From contig NZ_SWBQ01000003.1 in assembly GCF_005116445.1 (NCBI RefSeq), positions 434,001-498,000 of the forward strand: a DNA stretch of 64,000 nt, in the 5' to 3' direction. Source of the DNA: Pedobacter frigoris. Lineage in GTDB: Bacteria; Bacteroidota; Bacteroidia; Sphingobacteriales; Sphingobacteriaceae. Below the pieces are notes generated by a model that saw only the letters and a program-made list of their open reading frames with translations, was not told where the DNA came from and did not search any database. Below, piece after piece: positions 45,461-55,448 of the stretch. Numbering within the stretch: the stretch's first letter is position 1; each line of letters starts with the position of its first letter. Both the position numbers and the translations under genes were made by a program.

Positions 45461-45928
45461 ATGGAACAGAGAATTAATGCCTTTGAAAAAGGCCAGAACG
45501 CAATGAGAGCAATGTATGGTATTGGTGCCTATCTCGGGAAAGCTTCAATTGAACAAAAACTTTTGCACTTGATTTATTTCAGGGTATCGCAAATCAATGG
45601 TTGCGCCTACTGTCTGGATATGCACTCCAAAGACTTGCGTGCAATAGGAGAAACAGAACAGCGTCTTTATGTATTGAATGCCTGGAGAGAAGCTCCCCTT
45701 TTTACTGACCGTGAACGTGCTGCATTGGAGTGGGCAGAAGCAGTAACCAGGATAAGAGATGGTAATGTTGCTGATGAGGTATATGAACGTGCCCGTAAAC
45801 AGTTTACGGAAGAGGAACTGATCGACCTGACATTGGCCATAACAACCATAAATAGCTATAACCGCATCAATATTGCCTTTCGCACTGTTGCTGGCAGTTA
45901 TACAGTCGGTCAGCATAAAATTTCATAA
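45461..45928 (+). CDS. AhpD-like carboxymuconolactone decarboxylase family protein
   Basis: The 155-residue helical protein has the peroxidase-type motif C48-AY-C51 with His55 (GCAYCLDMHSKDL), the core of AhpD-like proteins. It is likely a disulfide-cycling peroxidase-related enzyme. It starts 130 bases after the MaoC stop and ends 19 bases before the YciI/DGPF gene, so it is probably co-transcribed with that gene. Confidence 0.9.
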   Translation: MEQRINAFEKGQNAMRAMYGIGAYLGKASIEQKLLHLIYFRVSQINGCAYCLDMHSKDLRAIGETEQRLYVLNAWREAPLFTDRERAALEWAEAVTRIRDGNVADEVYERARKQFTEEELIDLTLAITTINSYNRINIAFRTVAGSYTVGQHKIS

Positions 45929-45947
45929 CTTCAATTATTAAATTTAT

Positions 45948-46292
45948 ATGCTAATGAAAGACTTCGTATTCGTTTTCCGTCAGGCCGGCTCTGAGCAAAG
46001 CAATCTGTCTGCTGAAGAGATTGTCACCATAAATAAAAAATGGAATGATTGGATTGGCGGTATAGCTGCACAGGGAAAATTAAAAAATTATGGTGCCCAT
46101 TTACAGCCGGCAGGCAAGGTACTTAAGCCAGGGGGCATTATTACTGATGGTCCTTTTGTAGAGATCAGGGAAAGATTAGGGGGCTTTATTGTGGTTACGG
46201 CTGATACTTTAGATGAAGCAACCACACTTGCACATGGCTGCCCTGCCCTGGAAGCAGATGGCAGCGTTGAAATAAGACCCATTTTTGCTTAA
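45948..46292 (+). CDS. YciI/DGPF domain protein
   Basis: The 114-residue protein has the YCII/DGPF pattern, with GIITDGPFVEIRERLGGFIVV and DEATTLAHGCPAL. Members are small ferredoxin-like-fold proteins. They are often encoded next to ECF42-type sigma factors, which is the case here. The ATG at 45954 is an alternative start (MKDFVFV). A short hairpin separates it from the sigma gene. Confidence 0.9.
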   Translation: MLMKDFVFVFRQAGSEQSNLSAEEIVTINKKWNDWIGGIAAQGKLKNYGAHLQPAGKVLKPGGIITDGPFVEIRERLGGFIVVTADTLDEATTLAHGCPALEADGSVEIRPIFA

Positions 46293-46303
46293 ACACAATA
46301 AAG

Positions 46304-46330
46304 AAGCAGCTTTCGGACAGCTGCTTTAAT
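46304..46330 (+). terminator. Hairpin after the YciI/DGPF gene
   Basis: AAGCAGCT and AGCTGCTT pair around a seven-base loop and are followed by TTAATTATTT. It could partly end the AhpD-YciI transcript just before the sigma start. Confidence 0.6.
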
Positions 46331-46337
46331 TATTTGA

Positions 46338-47567
46338 ATGGAACAGGATTTTTTAAAACACTTATTTCAGCAGGAATTTTCTAAAATGGTTGCTGTAATC
46401 AGTAACCGATTTGGCCTGCAACATATAGAATTAGCAGAAGATATAGTAAGTGAGACATTTTTGCTCGCTACGGAAACCTGGCAAATAAAGGGGGTACCAG
46501 CAAATCCTAATGCCTGGCTTTACACTGTCGCCAGGCAAAAGACGCTAGCTTATTTCAGAAGAAATAAAATCTTTGAAAACAAGGTAATTCCTGAGATAAA
46601 CGCAAACCAGGAATTACAGGATAATCCTCATGAGTTGAACTTTTCACAACAAAACATTAAGGATAGCCAGCTACAGATGCTCTTTTCCATTTGTAACCCA
46701 GCAATAGCCAGTGAAGCTCAAATAGGACTTGCATTGCGCATTCTTTGTGGTTTTGGCATCGATGAAATCGCAGAGGCATTCCTCTCTAACAAAGAAACCA
46801 TCAATAAAAGGCTCTTTAGGGCAAAAGAAAAATTACGCACATCGCAAATTCAACTGACACTACCTGCAGAAAATGAAATTGCAGAACGCCTGGATAATGT
46901 GCTTCATATCATCTACCTCCTTTTTAGCGAAGGTTATTATTCCAGAACTCAGAATGAGATTCTCCGAAAAGAGCTTTGCATAGAGGCACTACGTCTGGGC
47001 GTAATGCTTACTGAATACGAAAAAACCAATTTACCTAAAACAAATGCACTAATTGCACTGATGTGTTTCCATTCATCCCGTTTTAATGCCCGAAAAAGTA
47101 ATGAAGGGGAACTGATCTTATATGAGGACCAGGACGAATACCTTTGGGATACAGAATTGATTGGTAAAGGCATTTATTTTCTGGATCTTTCTGCCAGAGG
47201 AGAGGAATTAAGCACCTATCACATACAAGCTAAGATTGCTTACCACCATTCTATAAAAGAAGATACGGCAGAGAAATGGGAAGAGATTTTACAACTCTAC
47301 AATCAGCTTTTAATCATCAGTTACTCTCCGGCTGTTGCGCTCAACAGGACATTTGCATTGTATAAAGCAAACGGAGCAGCAGCTGCGCTAAAAGAAGGAA
47401 AAAAATTAAAACTTGAGAATAACCATTTCTATTTTCTGCTGCTGGGAGAAATTTATAAAAATATAGATAAAAGTAAGTCTAAAACCTATTTTGAGAAATC
47501 TCATGCACTTGCGAAGACACCTGCGGAGCGACAGGTAATCCAGCGCAAAATAGATAAGTTGGAGTAA
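46338..47567 (+). CDS. ECF42-type sigma factor with C-terminal TPR-like domain
   Basis: The 409-residue protein has sigma region 2 (EDIVSETFLLATETW near 35-50, PNAWLYTVARQKTLAYFR) and region 4 near 130-170 (GFGIDEIAEAFLSNKETINKRLFRAKEKL), then about 230 extra residues of helical repeats with the DUF6596-type segment (LYLLFSEGYY-like LLFSEGYYSRT). This is the ECF42/SigI-like group, which lacks a classical anti-sigma factor and pairs with DGPF proteins; the C-terminal TPR part is needed for activity in characterised members. The DGPF partner lies immediately upstream. Confidence 0.9.
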   Translation: MEQDFLKHLFQQEFSKMVAVISNRFGLQHIELAEDIVSETFLLATETWQIKGVPANPNAWLYTVARQKTLAYFRRNKIFENKVIPEINANQELQDNPHELNFSQQNIKDSQLQMLFSICNPAIASEAQIGLALRILCGFGIDEIAEAFLSNKETINKRLFRAKEKLRTSQIQLTLPAENEIAERLDNVLHIIYLLFSEGYYSRTQNEILRKELCIEALRLGVMLTEYEKTNLPKTNALIALMCFHSSRFNARKSNEGELILYEDQDEYLWDTELIGKGIYFLDLSARGEELSTYHIQAKIAYHHSIKEDTAEKWEEILQLYNQLLIISYSPAVALNRTFALYKANGAAAALKEGKKLKLENNHFYFLLLGEIYKNIDKSKSKTYFEKSHALAKTPAERQVIQRKIDKLE

Positions 47568-47605
47568 AATTACTACCTTAGTAGCTATATAATAATCCTG
47601 CTCTC

Positions 47606-50449
47606 TTGAAAAAAAATTGTGCTTTCATTCTCTTTTTATTTATATGCTGTAATGCATTTAAACTATCGGCTCAGACTAACCGCAAGGTTTCTGGTTCCGT
47701 GATGGACTCTACAAAAACTGCAATTCCTGGTGTTAAAGTCATGATTATCACTGGTAAAGATACGTTGACGACGCAGACCGATGATGACGGAAATTTCAGT
47801 ATGTCAAAAATCAATGCTGACAAATTTTCTGTACAGGTCTCCATGTTGGGTTATCATGGACTGAAAGCTGAGTATACTTTTGCTGAAAAAGAAAAGCATA
47901 AGCGATTGGAAGTTTTTACGCTAAAAATGTCCAGTCAAATGCTCAAAGAAGTTGTGATCAAAGGCAAGCCTAATCCGGTCAGGATCATGCAGGATACAGT
48001 TGAATTTAATGCCGCCGCATTTCAGGTCAATGAGGGTGATAATGTTGCCGATCTGATGAAGCAGTTTCCGGGCATGGAGATAGACGAAAATTACAACGTA
48101 AAAACCATGGGCAAAGACATGGTCAAGCTTCGCATAAACGGCAAGGATTTTTTCACTAATAATGTTAAAGATTTTATCGGACGACTCCCGGCAGGTATTG
48201 TTTCCAAGATTCAGGTAATAGACGATTTTGGCGACGAGGCAAATTTTACAGGCATCAAAATAGGTGAACCAATAAAAATGCTGAACATTGTTACAAAGCC
48301 TGGCATGAACAAAGGTGTATTTGGAAACGTCTCCAGCAACGCAGGAACCAATGACATGATCGGCAGCAATGGCCGCATAAATTTATGGAACGATACCAGG
48401 CAAAGCTCCGCAGATGCAAACCTCAGCACCTCAAATAACGGAGCCGGAACCAGCAGATCTCTGGGTATAGGACTGAGTCATAATGACAAGATGGGCAAAA
48501 ATGGACAAAGTGGCTTTTCTTATAGTTTTAATAACAATACAAATGCTTTTTCAAATGAACAAATCACAGAGACAATAAATCCTGAAGGTAACTTCACCAA
48601 CAGTTCCAAGCGCGAAGGTGAAAACGGCGGAAGCAACCACAACATCAATTGGAATATAAATTATAACAACAAAAAGCTTTTCATTCAGGGATATGTAATG
48701 GGTGGTTATAACCATTCAGACAATCAAAATTTATCTTTTAGCAATCAATATGGTCTCATCCGTCAAGACCTGAAAAATAGCAACCGTTCAAATGGCTCCG
48801 CTCCAAACGTTAACGCCAGCTTTTCAATATCAAAAAAACTCAAGAATCAAAAGAACTCTTTTTCAGCAAAAGCTTCCTTTGGACTATCGGGGAATAGCAG
48901 GGATCAGAACATCAGCACAAACACAATTTATTACGATAAGAATACGGGTGCATTCCTAAAAGATTCACTTCTGACCAGAGATTTGAATAGCAGATCCAAC
49001 AACCAGAATTTGAACTTTGGCTTTAACTACAGCATTGCATTGAAAAAACCTAAAGATACTCTTGGACGACAAAGCATTAATTTCTCCTACAATGGAGCAG
49101 TTAGTCAGTCTATGAACGAAGTGTCTACATTTGTCTTCGACAATAAGACCAATGAAGTTTCTTTTGTAGATTCCCTAAGCACTTCCTTCAACACCATTTC
49201 ATTCAATCAGACATTGGGCATCAACTATAACTATGGGTCAAGTAAGAACCGGTATAGCTTCGGTTTCAACGCGAGACCTAACATGATGACTAACCGTGAC
49301 CTAAGGCTGACAAGGACAATAAAAAACAATACATTTAACTACTCGCCAAACCTAAATTATGGCAGAACGATAGCTAAAGGAAAAACACTTTCTATCAGTT
49401 ACCAGGGGTCTAATAATAACCCGACGATTCAGCAATTGCAACCCATTAGAAATACACAAAGTTTGCAAAACATAATAGTGGGCAATCCAGACTTAAAGCC
49501 CTCCTTCAGTCATAATATGAATGGAAGCTTCAATTATTCCCACATCAAATCCGGCAGGTCTTTACAAGTCGGTATAAATGCCTCTGCTACACAAAGAGAG
49601 ATTGTAGATCATGTAATTTTAGTACCCGACACCTTAAATAGCTTAAAACAGATCACACGCTACGAAAATGTAGATGGGAATTACCAGATTAGCGGCAATT
49701 ACAACTTTCATGTCCCGATTAAAAGTAACAAGTATTCGGTCAGCTATTCAGGTTCAATGGGATTTTCGAATCGAGCAGTCATCTTTAATAATAACAAAGT
49801 TTTTGGCAAAGGCATTAATTTCTCACAGCGGTTAGCAGGAAGCATGACAACCAAAAAAATCACTTTGAACACACAGGCCGGCTATACCATAACCAATAAC
49901 AACAATGCCAGTTCACTATACCGGTTTTCTGAATATCAGCCTATAGGCATCGGTCAGATCAGTGCCCCTGCTTTTTTTAAAACGATCACCCTCAACACCT
50001 CTGTTAATGGCAGCTTAAGACTAAAAAATCTGACATTGAATACCGGGATTAATTACAACACCAGTCATAGTGATCCAACCGGTGATCAGGCTATCCGGGA
50101 TATTAGCAATATCAATATGAATTTGTCTGGCCGGCTAACGATATTCAAATCTTATTTCATTAATCTGAATACTTCAAAAAGGCTCAATTACGGTTATGCT
50201 TTAGCGAACTCGAATCCTTTTATCATCAACACAACCCTTGGAAAAAACTTCCTCAAAGACAAAAACCTGAGTTTAACTGTAAGCGGCAATGACCTTCTTG
50301 GACAGGGCAATAATATCTCACGTATGGTTTCAGGAAATACGATTATTGACAGCCGTAATAAACAACAGACCCGGATCTTTTCACTAAACTTAAATTACAA
50401 CTTATCCAGGTTTGGAGGAAGACATTTCCGCGTAAATAATGAATTTTAA
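47606..50449 (+). CDS. Large outer-membrane beta-barrel protein with CarboxypepD-like N-domain
   Basis: The 947-residue protein has a signal peptide (KKNCAFILFLFICC, cleaved near LSAQ), a carboxypeptidase-regulatory-like beta sandwich at about 27-110 (KVSGSVMDSTKTAIPGVKVMI), a plug-like domain near 110-220 (ADLMKQFPGMEIDENYNVKT) and an Asn/Ser-rich barrel to the C-terminal Phe. It lacks a clear TonB box and resembles the TonB-dependent-receptor-like outer-membrane barrels of Bacteroidota. The start is a TTG: no ATG lies ahead of the signal peptide, whose MKKN-type beginning requires it. Function is unknown; it follows the sigma gene after 38 bases and could be its target. Confidence 0.85.
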   Translation: MKKNCAFILFLFICCNAFKLSAQTNRKVSGSVMDSTKTAIPGVKVMIITGKDTLTTQTDDDGNFSMSKINADKFSVQVSMLGYHGLKAEYTFAEKEKHKRLEVFTLKMSSQMLKEVVIKGKPNPVRIMQDTVEFNAAAFQVNEGDNVADLMKQFPGMEIDENYNVKTMGKDMVKLRINGKDFFTNNVKDFIGRLPAGIVSKIQVIDDFGDEANFTGIKIGEPIKMLNIVTKPGMNKGVFGNVSSNAGTNDMIGSNGRINLWNDTRQSSADANLSTSNNGAGTSRSLGIGLSHNDKMGKNGQSGFSYSFNNNTNAFSNEQITETINPEGNFTNSSKREGENGGSNHNINWNINYNNKKLFIQGYVMGGYNHSDNQNLSFSNQYGLIRQDLKNSNRSNGSAPNVNASFSISKKLKNQKNSFSAKASFGLSGNSRDQNISTNTIYYDKNTGAFLKDSLLTRDLNSRSNNQNLNFGFNYSIALKKPKDTLGRQSINFSYNGAVSQSMNEVSTFVFDNKTNEVSFVDSLSTSFNTISFNQTLGINYNYGSSKNRYSFGFNARPNMMTNRDLRLTRTIKNNTFNYSPNLNYGRTIAKGKTLSISYQGSNNNPTIQQLQPIRNTQSLQNIIVGNPDLKPSFSHNMNGSFNYSHIKSGRSLQVGINASATQREIVDHVILVPDTLNSLKQITRYENVDGNYQISGNYNFHVPIKSNKYSVSYSGSMGFSNRAVIFNNNKVFGKGINFSQRLAGSMTTKKITLNTQAGYTITNNNNASSLYRFSEYQPIGIGQISAPAFFKTITLNTSVNGSLRLKNLTLNTGINYNTSHSDPTGDQAIRDISNINMNLSGRLTIFKSYFINLNTSKRLNYGYALANSNPFIINTTLGKNFLKDKNLSLTVSGNDLLGQGNNISRMVSGNTIIDSRNKQQTRIFSLNLNYNLSRFGGRHFRVNNEF

Positions 50450-50475
50450 CTATCCTGCTCCAAGCTGAGTTCTCT

Positions 50476-52488
50476 CTAAAATAAGCCATTTAATAAATCG
50501 TCATTTACAAGAACTGGCAAAGTGACTTTCAGGCTTGGCGTTCGCTCCATTTCCCTCTTGATCGCAAAATTTGCTTCAATATTCCGCGCCCAGCTGCGTC
50601 TGGCAATACCATTGTTCACATCGTAAAACAACATGTTTTTAAGTTTTTGATCAGCTTCTTTCGTACCGTCTAATACCATTCCAAAACCACCATTGATGAC
50701 TTCCCCCCAGCCTACACCACCTCCATTGTGGATAGAAACCCAGGAAGCACCTCTAAAACTATCACCAATCACGTTTTGTATGGCCATATCTGCAGTGAAG
50801 CTACTCCCATCGTAGATATTACTTGTTTCTCTAAAAGGAGAATCAGTACCACTTACATCGTGATGGTCTCGCCCCAATACAACCGGCGCTGATAATTGCC
50901 CACTATTCACTGCATCATTGAATCTTGCTGCTATTTTTTCCCTGCCTTCTGCATCTGCATATAAAATCCTGGCTTGTGAGCCTACTACCAGTTTATTCTG
51001 TGCAGCTTCCTTAATCCAGGTGATGTTATCCTGCAGCTGCTGCTGAATTTCGCATGGAGCTTCTTCCTTTATGTGCTCCATTACTTCCAGTGCCAGTTGG
51101 TCTGTTAGGCTTAAGTCTTTTTCATCTCCGGAAGTACATACCCATCTAAAAGGACCAAAACCATAGTCAAAACACATTGGCCCCAGGATATCCTGTACAT
51201 AAGATGAATATTTAAAATCTTTCCCATTGATGGCCATCACATCAGCACCTGCTCTGCCGCATTCCAGTAAAAAGGCATTCCCATAATCAAAAAAATACGT
51301 CCCTTTAGCTACATGAGCATTGATAGATGCCGCATGTCTTCTCAAAGATTCCTGAACCTTAACTTTAAATTGCTCTGGTTCTTCAGCCATCATTTGATTG
51401 GCCTCTTCATAACTCAGACCTACAGGATAATATCCTCCCGACCATGGATTGTGCAGGGAAGTTTGATCGGAACCAATTTCAATATTAACGTTTTCTTTAT
51501 GGAAGCGTTCCCATACTTCTACCACATTACCTATGTAAGCCAGGGATATTGTTTCTTTTGCTGCTATTGCTTGAAGAACGCGTTGCACCAGTACATCCGA
51601 ATTGTCAATCAGTTCGTCTACCCAACCTTGTTCTTTTCTCTTTCTGGCTGCATCTGGATTAATTTCAGCACATACAGTAATGCAACCGGTAATGTTTCCT
51701 GCCTTAGGCTGTGCTCCACTCATCCCACCCAGCCCTGCTGTTAGAAATATTCTGCCGGCAGGTGTTTCACCAGGCTGCAATTTTTTCCTGAATGCATTCA
51801 TTAGGGTAATCGCTGTACCATGTACAATTCCCTGCGGGCCGATATACATATAGGAACCAGCAGTCATTTGTCCATATTGAGTTACACCCAACGCACTAAA
51901 TCGCTCTAAATCATCTGGTTTAGAATAATTAGGAATCATCATTCCGTTGCTGACCACTACACGGGGAGCATTCCTGGAAGATGGAAACAGGCCTTGCGGA
52001 TGGCCGCTATATACATTTAAAGTTTGTTCGTCCGTCATCGTGGCCAGATACTGCATTGTAAGCAGGTACTGAGCCCAGTTTTGAAACACACCACCATTTC
52101 CGCCATAAGTAATGAGTTCGTCCGGGTGCTGGGCTACCTTGGGATCCAGATTATTCTGGATCATGAGCATGATACAACCCGCATGTAAACTATTAAAGGG
52201 ATATTCATGAACCGGACGGGCATACATTGAATAATCCGGCTTAAAACGGTACATATAAATACGGCCATAAGTCTTCAGCTCTTCTAAAAATTCCTGTGCG
52301 AGCTCTTCATGCCACTCCTGCGGAAAATACCTAAGCGCATTACGCAAACTCAGCTTCTTTTCATCCGAAGTTAAAATATCTTTACGAACCGGCGCATGAT
52401 TGATATTTGTATCGTATGTTTTTTTTGCAGGCAAAACCTCTGGAATTCCCTGTAAGATTTGTTCTTTAAAATTCATTAGTCCCGACAT
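50476..52488 (-). CDS. hutU: Urocanate hydratase, long form
   Basis: The 670-residue enzyme converts urocanate to imidazolone propionate in histidine breakdown, with tightly bound NAD. It has the conserved blocks YGGNGGVFQNWAQYLLTMQY, GPQGIVHGTAITLMNAFRK, GLGGMSGAQPKAG and HNGGGVGWGEVINGGFG. At 670 residues it is the longer type seen in animals and Bacteroidota, not the 557-residue Pseudomonas type. The start ATG at 52488 shares a base with the hutH stop (TAATG), giving translational coupling. A second ATG (MNFKEQ) is possible. Confidence 0.95.
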   Translation of the reverse strand: MSGLMNFKEQILQGIPEVLPAKKTYDTNINHAPVRKDILTSDEKKLSLRNALRYFPQEWHEELAQEFLEELKTYGRIYMYRFKPDYSMYARPVHEYPFNSLHAGCIMLMIQNNLDPKVAQHPDELITYGGNGGVFQNWAQYLLTMQYLATMTDEQTLNVYSGHPQGLFPSSRNAPRVVVSNGMMIPNYSKPDDLERFSALGVTQYGQMTAGSYMYIGPQGIVHGTAITLMNAFRKKLQPGETPAGRIFLTAGLGGMSGAQPKAGNITGCITVCAEINPDAARKRKEQGWVDELIDNSDVLVQRVLQAIAAKETISLAYIGNVVEVWERFHKENVNIEIGSDQTSLHNPWSGGYYPVGLSYEEANQMMAEEPEQFKVKVQESLRRHAASINAHVAKGTYFFDYGNAFLLECGRAGADVMAINGKDFKYSSYVQDILGPMCFDYGFGPFRWVCTSGDEKDLSLTDQLALEVMEHIKEEAPCEIQQQLQDNITWIKEAAQNKLVVGSQARILYADAEGREKIAARFNDAVNSGQLSAPVVLGRDHHDVSGTDSPFRETSNIYDGSSFTADMAIQNVIGDSFRGASWVSIHNGGGVGWGEVINGGFGMVLDGTKEADQKLKNMLFYDVNNGIARRSWARNIEANFAIKREMERTPSLKVTLPVLVNDDLLNGLF

Positions 52489-54098
52489 TAAAACTCCTCA
52501 AAGTAAGTACTAAATTCAGTGGTGTAATTTAGGTTTTCGGCGGCAGCTGTTGCTTTTGCAATTTGTAGCAGCTCTCCATTTTTCACCATATCAATAGTAG
52601 CCTCCATCACATCGTACATAATTTGATCCTGCTCCAGGTGCTTCACTTTTTTGCGGACAGCTTCATGTATGGCATTGATTATTTTTCCTGATTTCAATGG
52701 GGCATGAAAATCCATCGCCTGGGCGGCACAGAACAATTCTATTCCCAATATTTTTTCTACATTTTCAATTACCTGTAAGGCTTTACGTCCGCTAATGGAC
52801 CCCATACTTACATGATCTTCCTGCCCCAGAGAGGTTGGGATGCTGTCGGCGCTTGCCGGAAAACAAAGTCCCTTATTTTCACTGGCCAAAGCAGCTGAGG
52901 TATATTGAAGAATCATAAAGCCAGAGTTTAAGCCGGTTTCCTTCATCAATAATTTGGGTACCCCAGGTGTAGTCCCTTCAAGAGAAAGATAAATTCTCCT
53001 GTCAGATATATTTCCAATTTCGGAGGCGGCAAGGCAGGCATAGTCTAATGGCATGGCCATCGGTTGCCCATGAAAATTACCTCCGCTTACCGTAAAGTCT
53101 TCACTAAAAATTACCGGATTGTCTGTTACAGCATTAATTTCTATTTCAAGCATTTCTTTCAAATGCAGCCAGGCATTTCGCGAAGCGCCATGAACCTGAG
53201 GGATACAGCGCAAAGAATAAGGATCCTGTACCCGTGAACAATTGGCGTGAGAAACAACAATCTGAGAATCTGCAAGCAGGCTACGGATATGAGCAGCAAC
53301 ATGCTGGTTACCTTTATAAGGTCTGAGTAAATGTAGTTTTTGTTCAAAAGGCTTTGCTGACCCCAGCAATCCTTCCAACATCATCGCTGCAGTAAGATCG
53401 GCGGTAGCGAGTAAGTTATGAAAACGTTCTACCACTTTTACTGCATGTGCAGCTATAAATTGTGTTCCGTTGATCAATGCCAGTCCTTCTTTGGCACCTA
53501 AAGCTATAGGCTTCAAATCATAAGTACTTAAAAGCATACCAGCTTCTTTAATCTCCCCTTTGTGATGCACTTTCCCCAGACCAATAAGTGGAAGAAAAAG
53601 ATGAGATAATGGTGCAAGATCACCTGACGCACCTACAGACCCTTGTTTTGGAACAACAGGAATAACATCATTTTCCAAATACCAGATCATACGATCTAAA
53701 GTGGCTTCCTGGATACCAGAATATCCCTGAGCCAGGGCCTGTATTTTTAATACGAGCATCAGCTTTGATATTTCTTCCGCAACGGGTTCTCCAATTCCCA
53801 CAGCATGACTTTTAAGGATGTTCTCCTGTAGCTTTTTGGTGTCTTCAGTAGATATCATGGAGGTACACAATGGCCCGAAACCAGTATTAATACCATACAC
53901 TGCTTTATCCGAAAGTGAAATCTTGTCCACAATGGCACTGCTTTTACGTACATTTTCCCGGGTCTCTTCACTCAATATCCCTTTTGTCGTTCCTCTGCTG
54001 ATTGCCAAAGCTTTGCTTACTGTAAGCACATCGGCTCCGTATTTAAAAATCTTATTCACGCTGCTATTTTTAATATGATTCAAACAAATGTAATTCAT
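52488..54098 (-). CDS. hutH: Histidine ammonia-lyase
   Basis: The enzyme deaminates histidine to urocanate with the self-formed MIO cofactor. The cofactor triad Ala-Ser-Gly lies in GSVGASGDLAPLSH at about 157-159, counting from the ATG at 54098, which gives 536 residues. NGTQFIAAHAVK and QEDHVSMGSISGRKALQ are conserved. An upstream ATG at 54122 would run into the LysR leader and adds only VFIIIKS-type sequence, so the inner start is preferred. It is co-transcribed with hutU; the later hutI and hutG steps are not in the window. Confidence 0.95.
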   Translation of the reverse strand: MNYICLNHIKNSSVNKIFKYGADVLTVSKALAISRGTTKGILSEETRENVRKSSAIVDKISLSDKAVYGINTGFGPLCTSMISTEDTKKLQENILKSHAVGIGEPVAEEISKLMLVLKIQALAQGYSGIQEATLDRMIWYLENDVIPVVPKQGSVGASGDLAPLSHLFLPLIGLGKVHHKGEIKEAGMLLSTYDLKPIALGAKEGLALINGTQFIAAHAVKVVERFHNLLATADLTAAMMLEGLLGSAKPFEQKLHLLRPYKGNQHVAAHIRSLLADSQIVVSHANCSRVQDPYSLRCIPQVHGASRNAWLHLKEMLEIEINAVTDNPVIFSEDFTVSGGNFHGQPMAMPLDYACLAASEIGNISDRRIYLSLEGTTPGVPKLLMKETGLNSGFMILQYTSAALASENKGLCFPASADSIPTSLGQEDHVSMGSISGRKALQVIENVEKILGIELFCAAQAMDFHAPLKSGKIINAIHEAVRKKVKHLEQDQIMYDVMEATIDMVKNGELLQIAKATAAAENLNYTTEFSTYFEEF

Positions 54099-54143
54099 AC
54101 TTTTGATAATTATAAATACCATTTAGATCATCAATCAATAACC

Positions 54144-55034
54144 ATGAGTTATCAAATAGAACTTCGCCACCTCAAATATTTTAAGGTTCTTGCGGAAGAA
54201 CTTAAATTTCGCCTGGCCGCAGAAAAACTCTTCATTTCGCAGCCGGGGCTGACCAGGCAAATCCAGCAAATGGAAGAAATCTTTAAAGTCCCTTTGTTTG
54301 ACCGTACAAAAAGAAAAGTAGAGCTAACGACAGCAGGGATTTACCTGAAAGAAGAAGTTGATTTTATCTTCAACCATTTGGACACCATTAAAAAACACCT
54401 CGAAAATATCGGAGCGGGTAAGGAAACGGAACTCCGAATTGGTTTTCTCGGTTCAGCTGCGCAAAATGTGATCCCTGAATTGATTTTGAGGCTAAATAAA
54501 GATTACCCGGGCATCCAGACGCTTCTGGAAGAAATGCCTAATAAATTGCAGCTGGAATTCATAGAAAAGGACAAGTTGGATCTGGGTTTTGTAAGATTGC
54601 CACGGGTACCCAATGGAATTGCTCAACATCGGGTATTTCAGGATTCATTTTCTTTGGTGCTTCCTGAAAATCATCCTATCAATACATCCAATTTTCAAAA
54701 CATCCGGCAACTCAGTGCGGAATCTTTCATCTTTTTTTCGAGTGAAGATAGCCCGCAATATTATGATCTGATTATGGGTATTTGTGAAGACAAAGGTTTC
54801 AGACCAAAAGTTTTTCATAAATCAGTAAGCGCACTGACCATATTTAAATTGGTAGAGCAGGGACTTGGGGTAGCCATCGTCCCTACTTCTTTACAACACG
54901 GATACAATCTTCGTATAAAGTTTATCGAGTTAAAAGACATTCCTCAGCGAACAGAACTATCTGTAATCTGGAAAGAGTCGAATCGCAATCCTGCTTTAAA
55001 AAATGTAATCTCACTGCTAATTGGCTCCGCATGA
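54144..55034 (+). CDS. LysR-family regulator divergent from hutHU
   Basis: From the ATG at 54144 the 296-residue protein has the LysR helix-turn-helix at residues 1-65 (LRHLKYFKVLAEELKF, then KLFISQPGLTRQIQQMEE) and a substrate-binding-like C-terminal domain. An ATG at 54075 would overlap hutH and extend the protein with non-family residues. The gene is divergent from hutH, with 45 bases between the starts, the usual arrangement for a LysR regulator and its target. Control of histidine use is inferred; classical hut operons more often use HutC repressors. Confidence 0.88.
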   Translation: MSYQIELRHLKYFKVLAEELKFRLAAEKLFISQPGLTRQIQQMEEIFKVPLFDRTKRKVELTTAGIYLKEEVDFIFNHLDTIKKHLENIGAGKETELRIGFLGSAAQNVIPELILRLNKDYPGIQTLLEEMPNKLQLEFIEKDKLDLGFVRLPRVPNGIAQHRVFQDSFSLVLPENHPINTSNFQNIRQLSAESFIFFSSEDSPQYYDLIMGICEDKGFRPKVFHKSVSALTIFKLVEQGLGVAIVPTSLQHGYNLRIKFIELKDIPQRTELSVIWKESNRNPALKNVISLLIGSA

Positions 55035-55051
55035 TTGTCTTTTCCAACCGT

Positions 55052-55369
55052 CTAGCTCAGGCCCTGCTCGGTATGCGCTACATGCGCGTCATGGATGATG
55101 GATTTGATATCCGACTTAGGCTTTTTATGCGCGACAGGAGGACGTAAATCGTTCTCAACAACTTCTTCTTCAACTGAAACACTGCCTCTAAAACGTAGTG
55201 CTGCATCACATATTTTATCACGTGCGTCTTTACCGCTTGCAGGTGCAAACAACACACCGAGAACAGCGCCAACAGCAAGCCCTGTAATTAAAGCAACAAC
55301 TGGTGCTATTCCATCAGATTTTTGTCTGAAAAAAGCCTCGATCAATTTCCTGTTTTTCATAATCAGCAT
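55052..55369 (-). CDS. YtxH domain protein
   Basis: The 105-residue protein has one membrane-span-like segment followed by the YtxH signature (LAVGAVLGVLFAPASGKDARDKI). The rest is charged and ends in VAHTEQGLS. YtxH proteins are small membrane-associated stress-type proteins of unclear role. A later ATG at 55360 (MKNRKL) is the more typical start. It is convergent with the LysR gene. Confidence 0.8.
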   Translation of the reverse strand: MLIMKNRKLIEAFFRQKSDGIAPVVALITGLAVGAVLGVLFAPASGKDARDKICDAALRFRGSVSVEEEVVENDLRPPVAHKKPKSDIKSIIHDAHVAHTEQGLS

Positions 55370-55448
55370 TTTTGAGTTATTCCCATTATATATTTGGATA
55401 AGTCAACAAATACCGGCTATCGAAAGTTTGATTTAAATTTATAAAGCC

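Noticed and set aside
54075..54143. Upstream start for the LysR gene
   Set aside because: It would overlap hutH, and the added residues do not belong to the LysR fold, which starts at the ATG at 54144.
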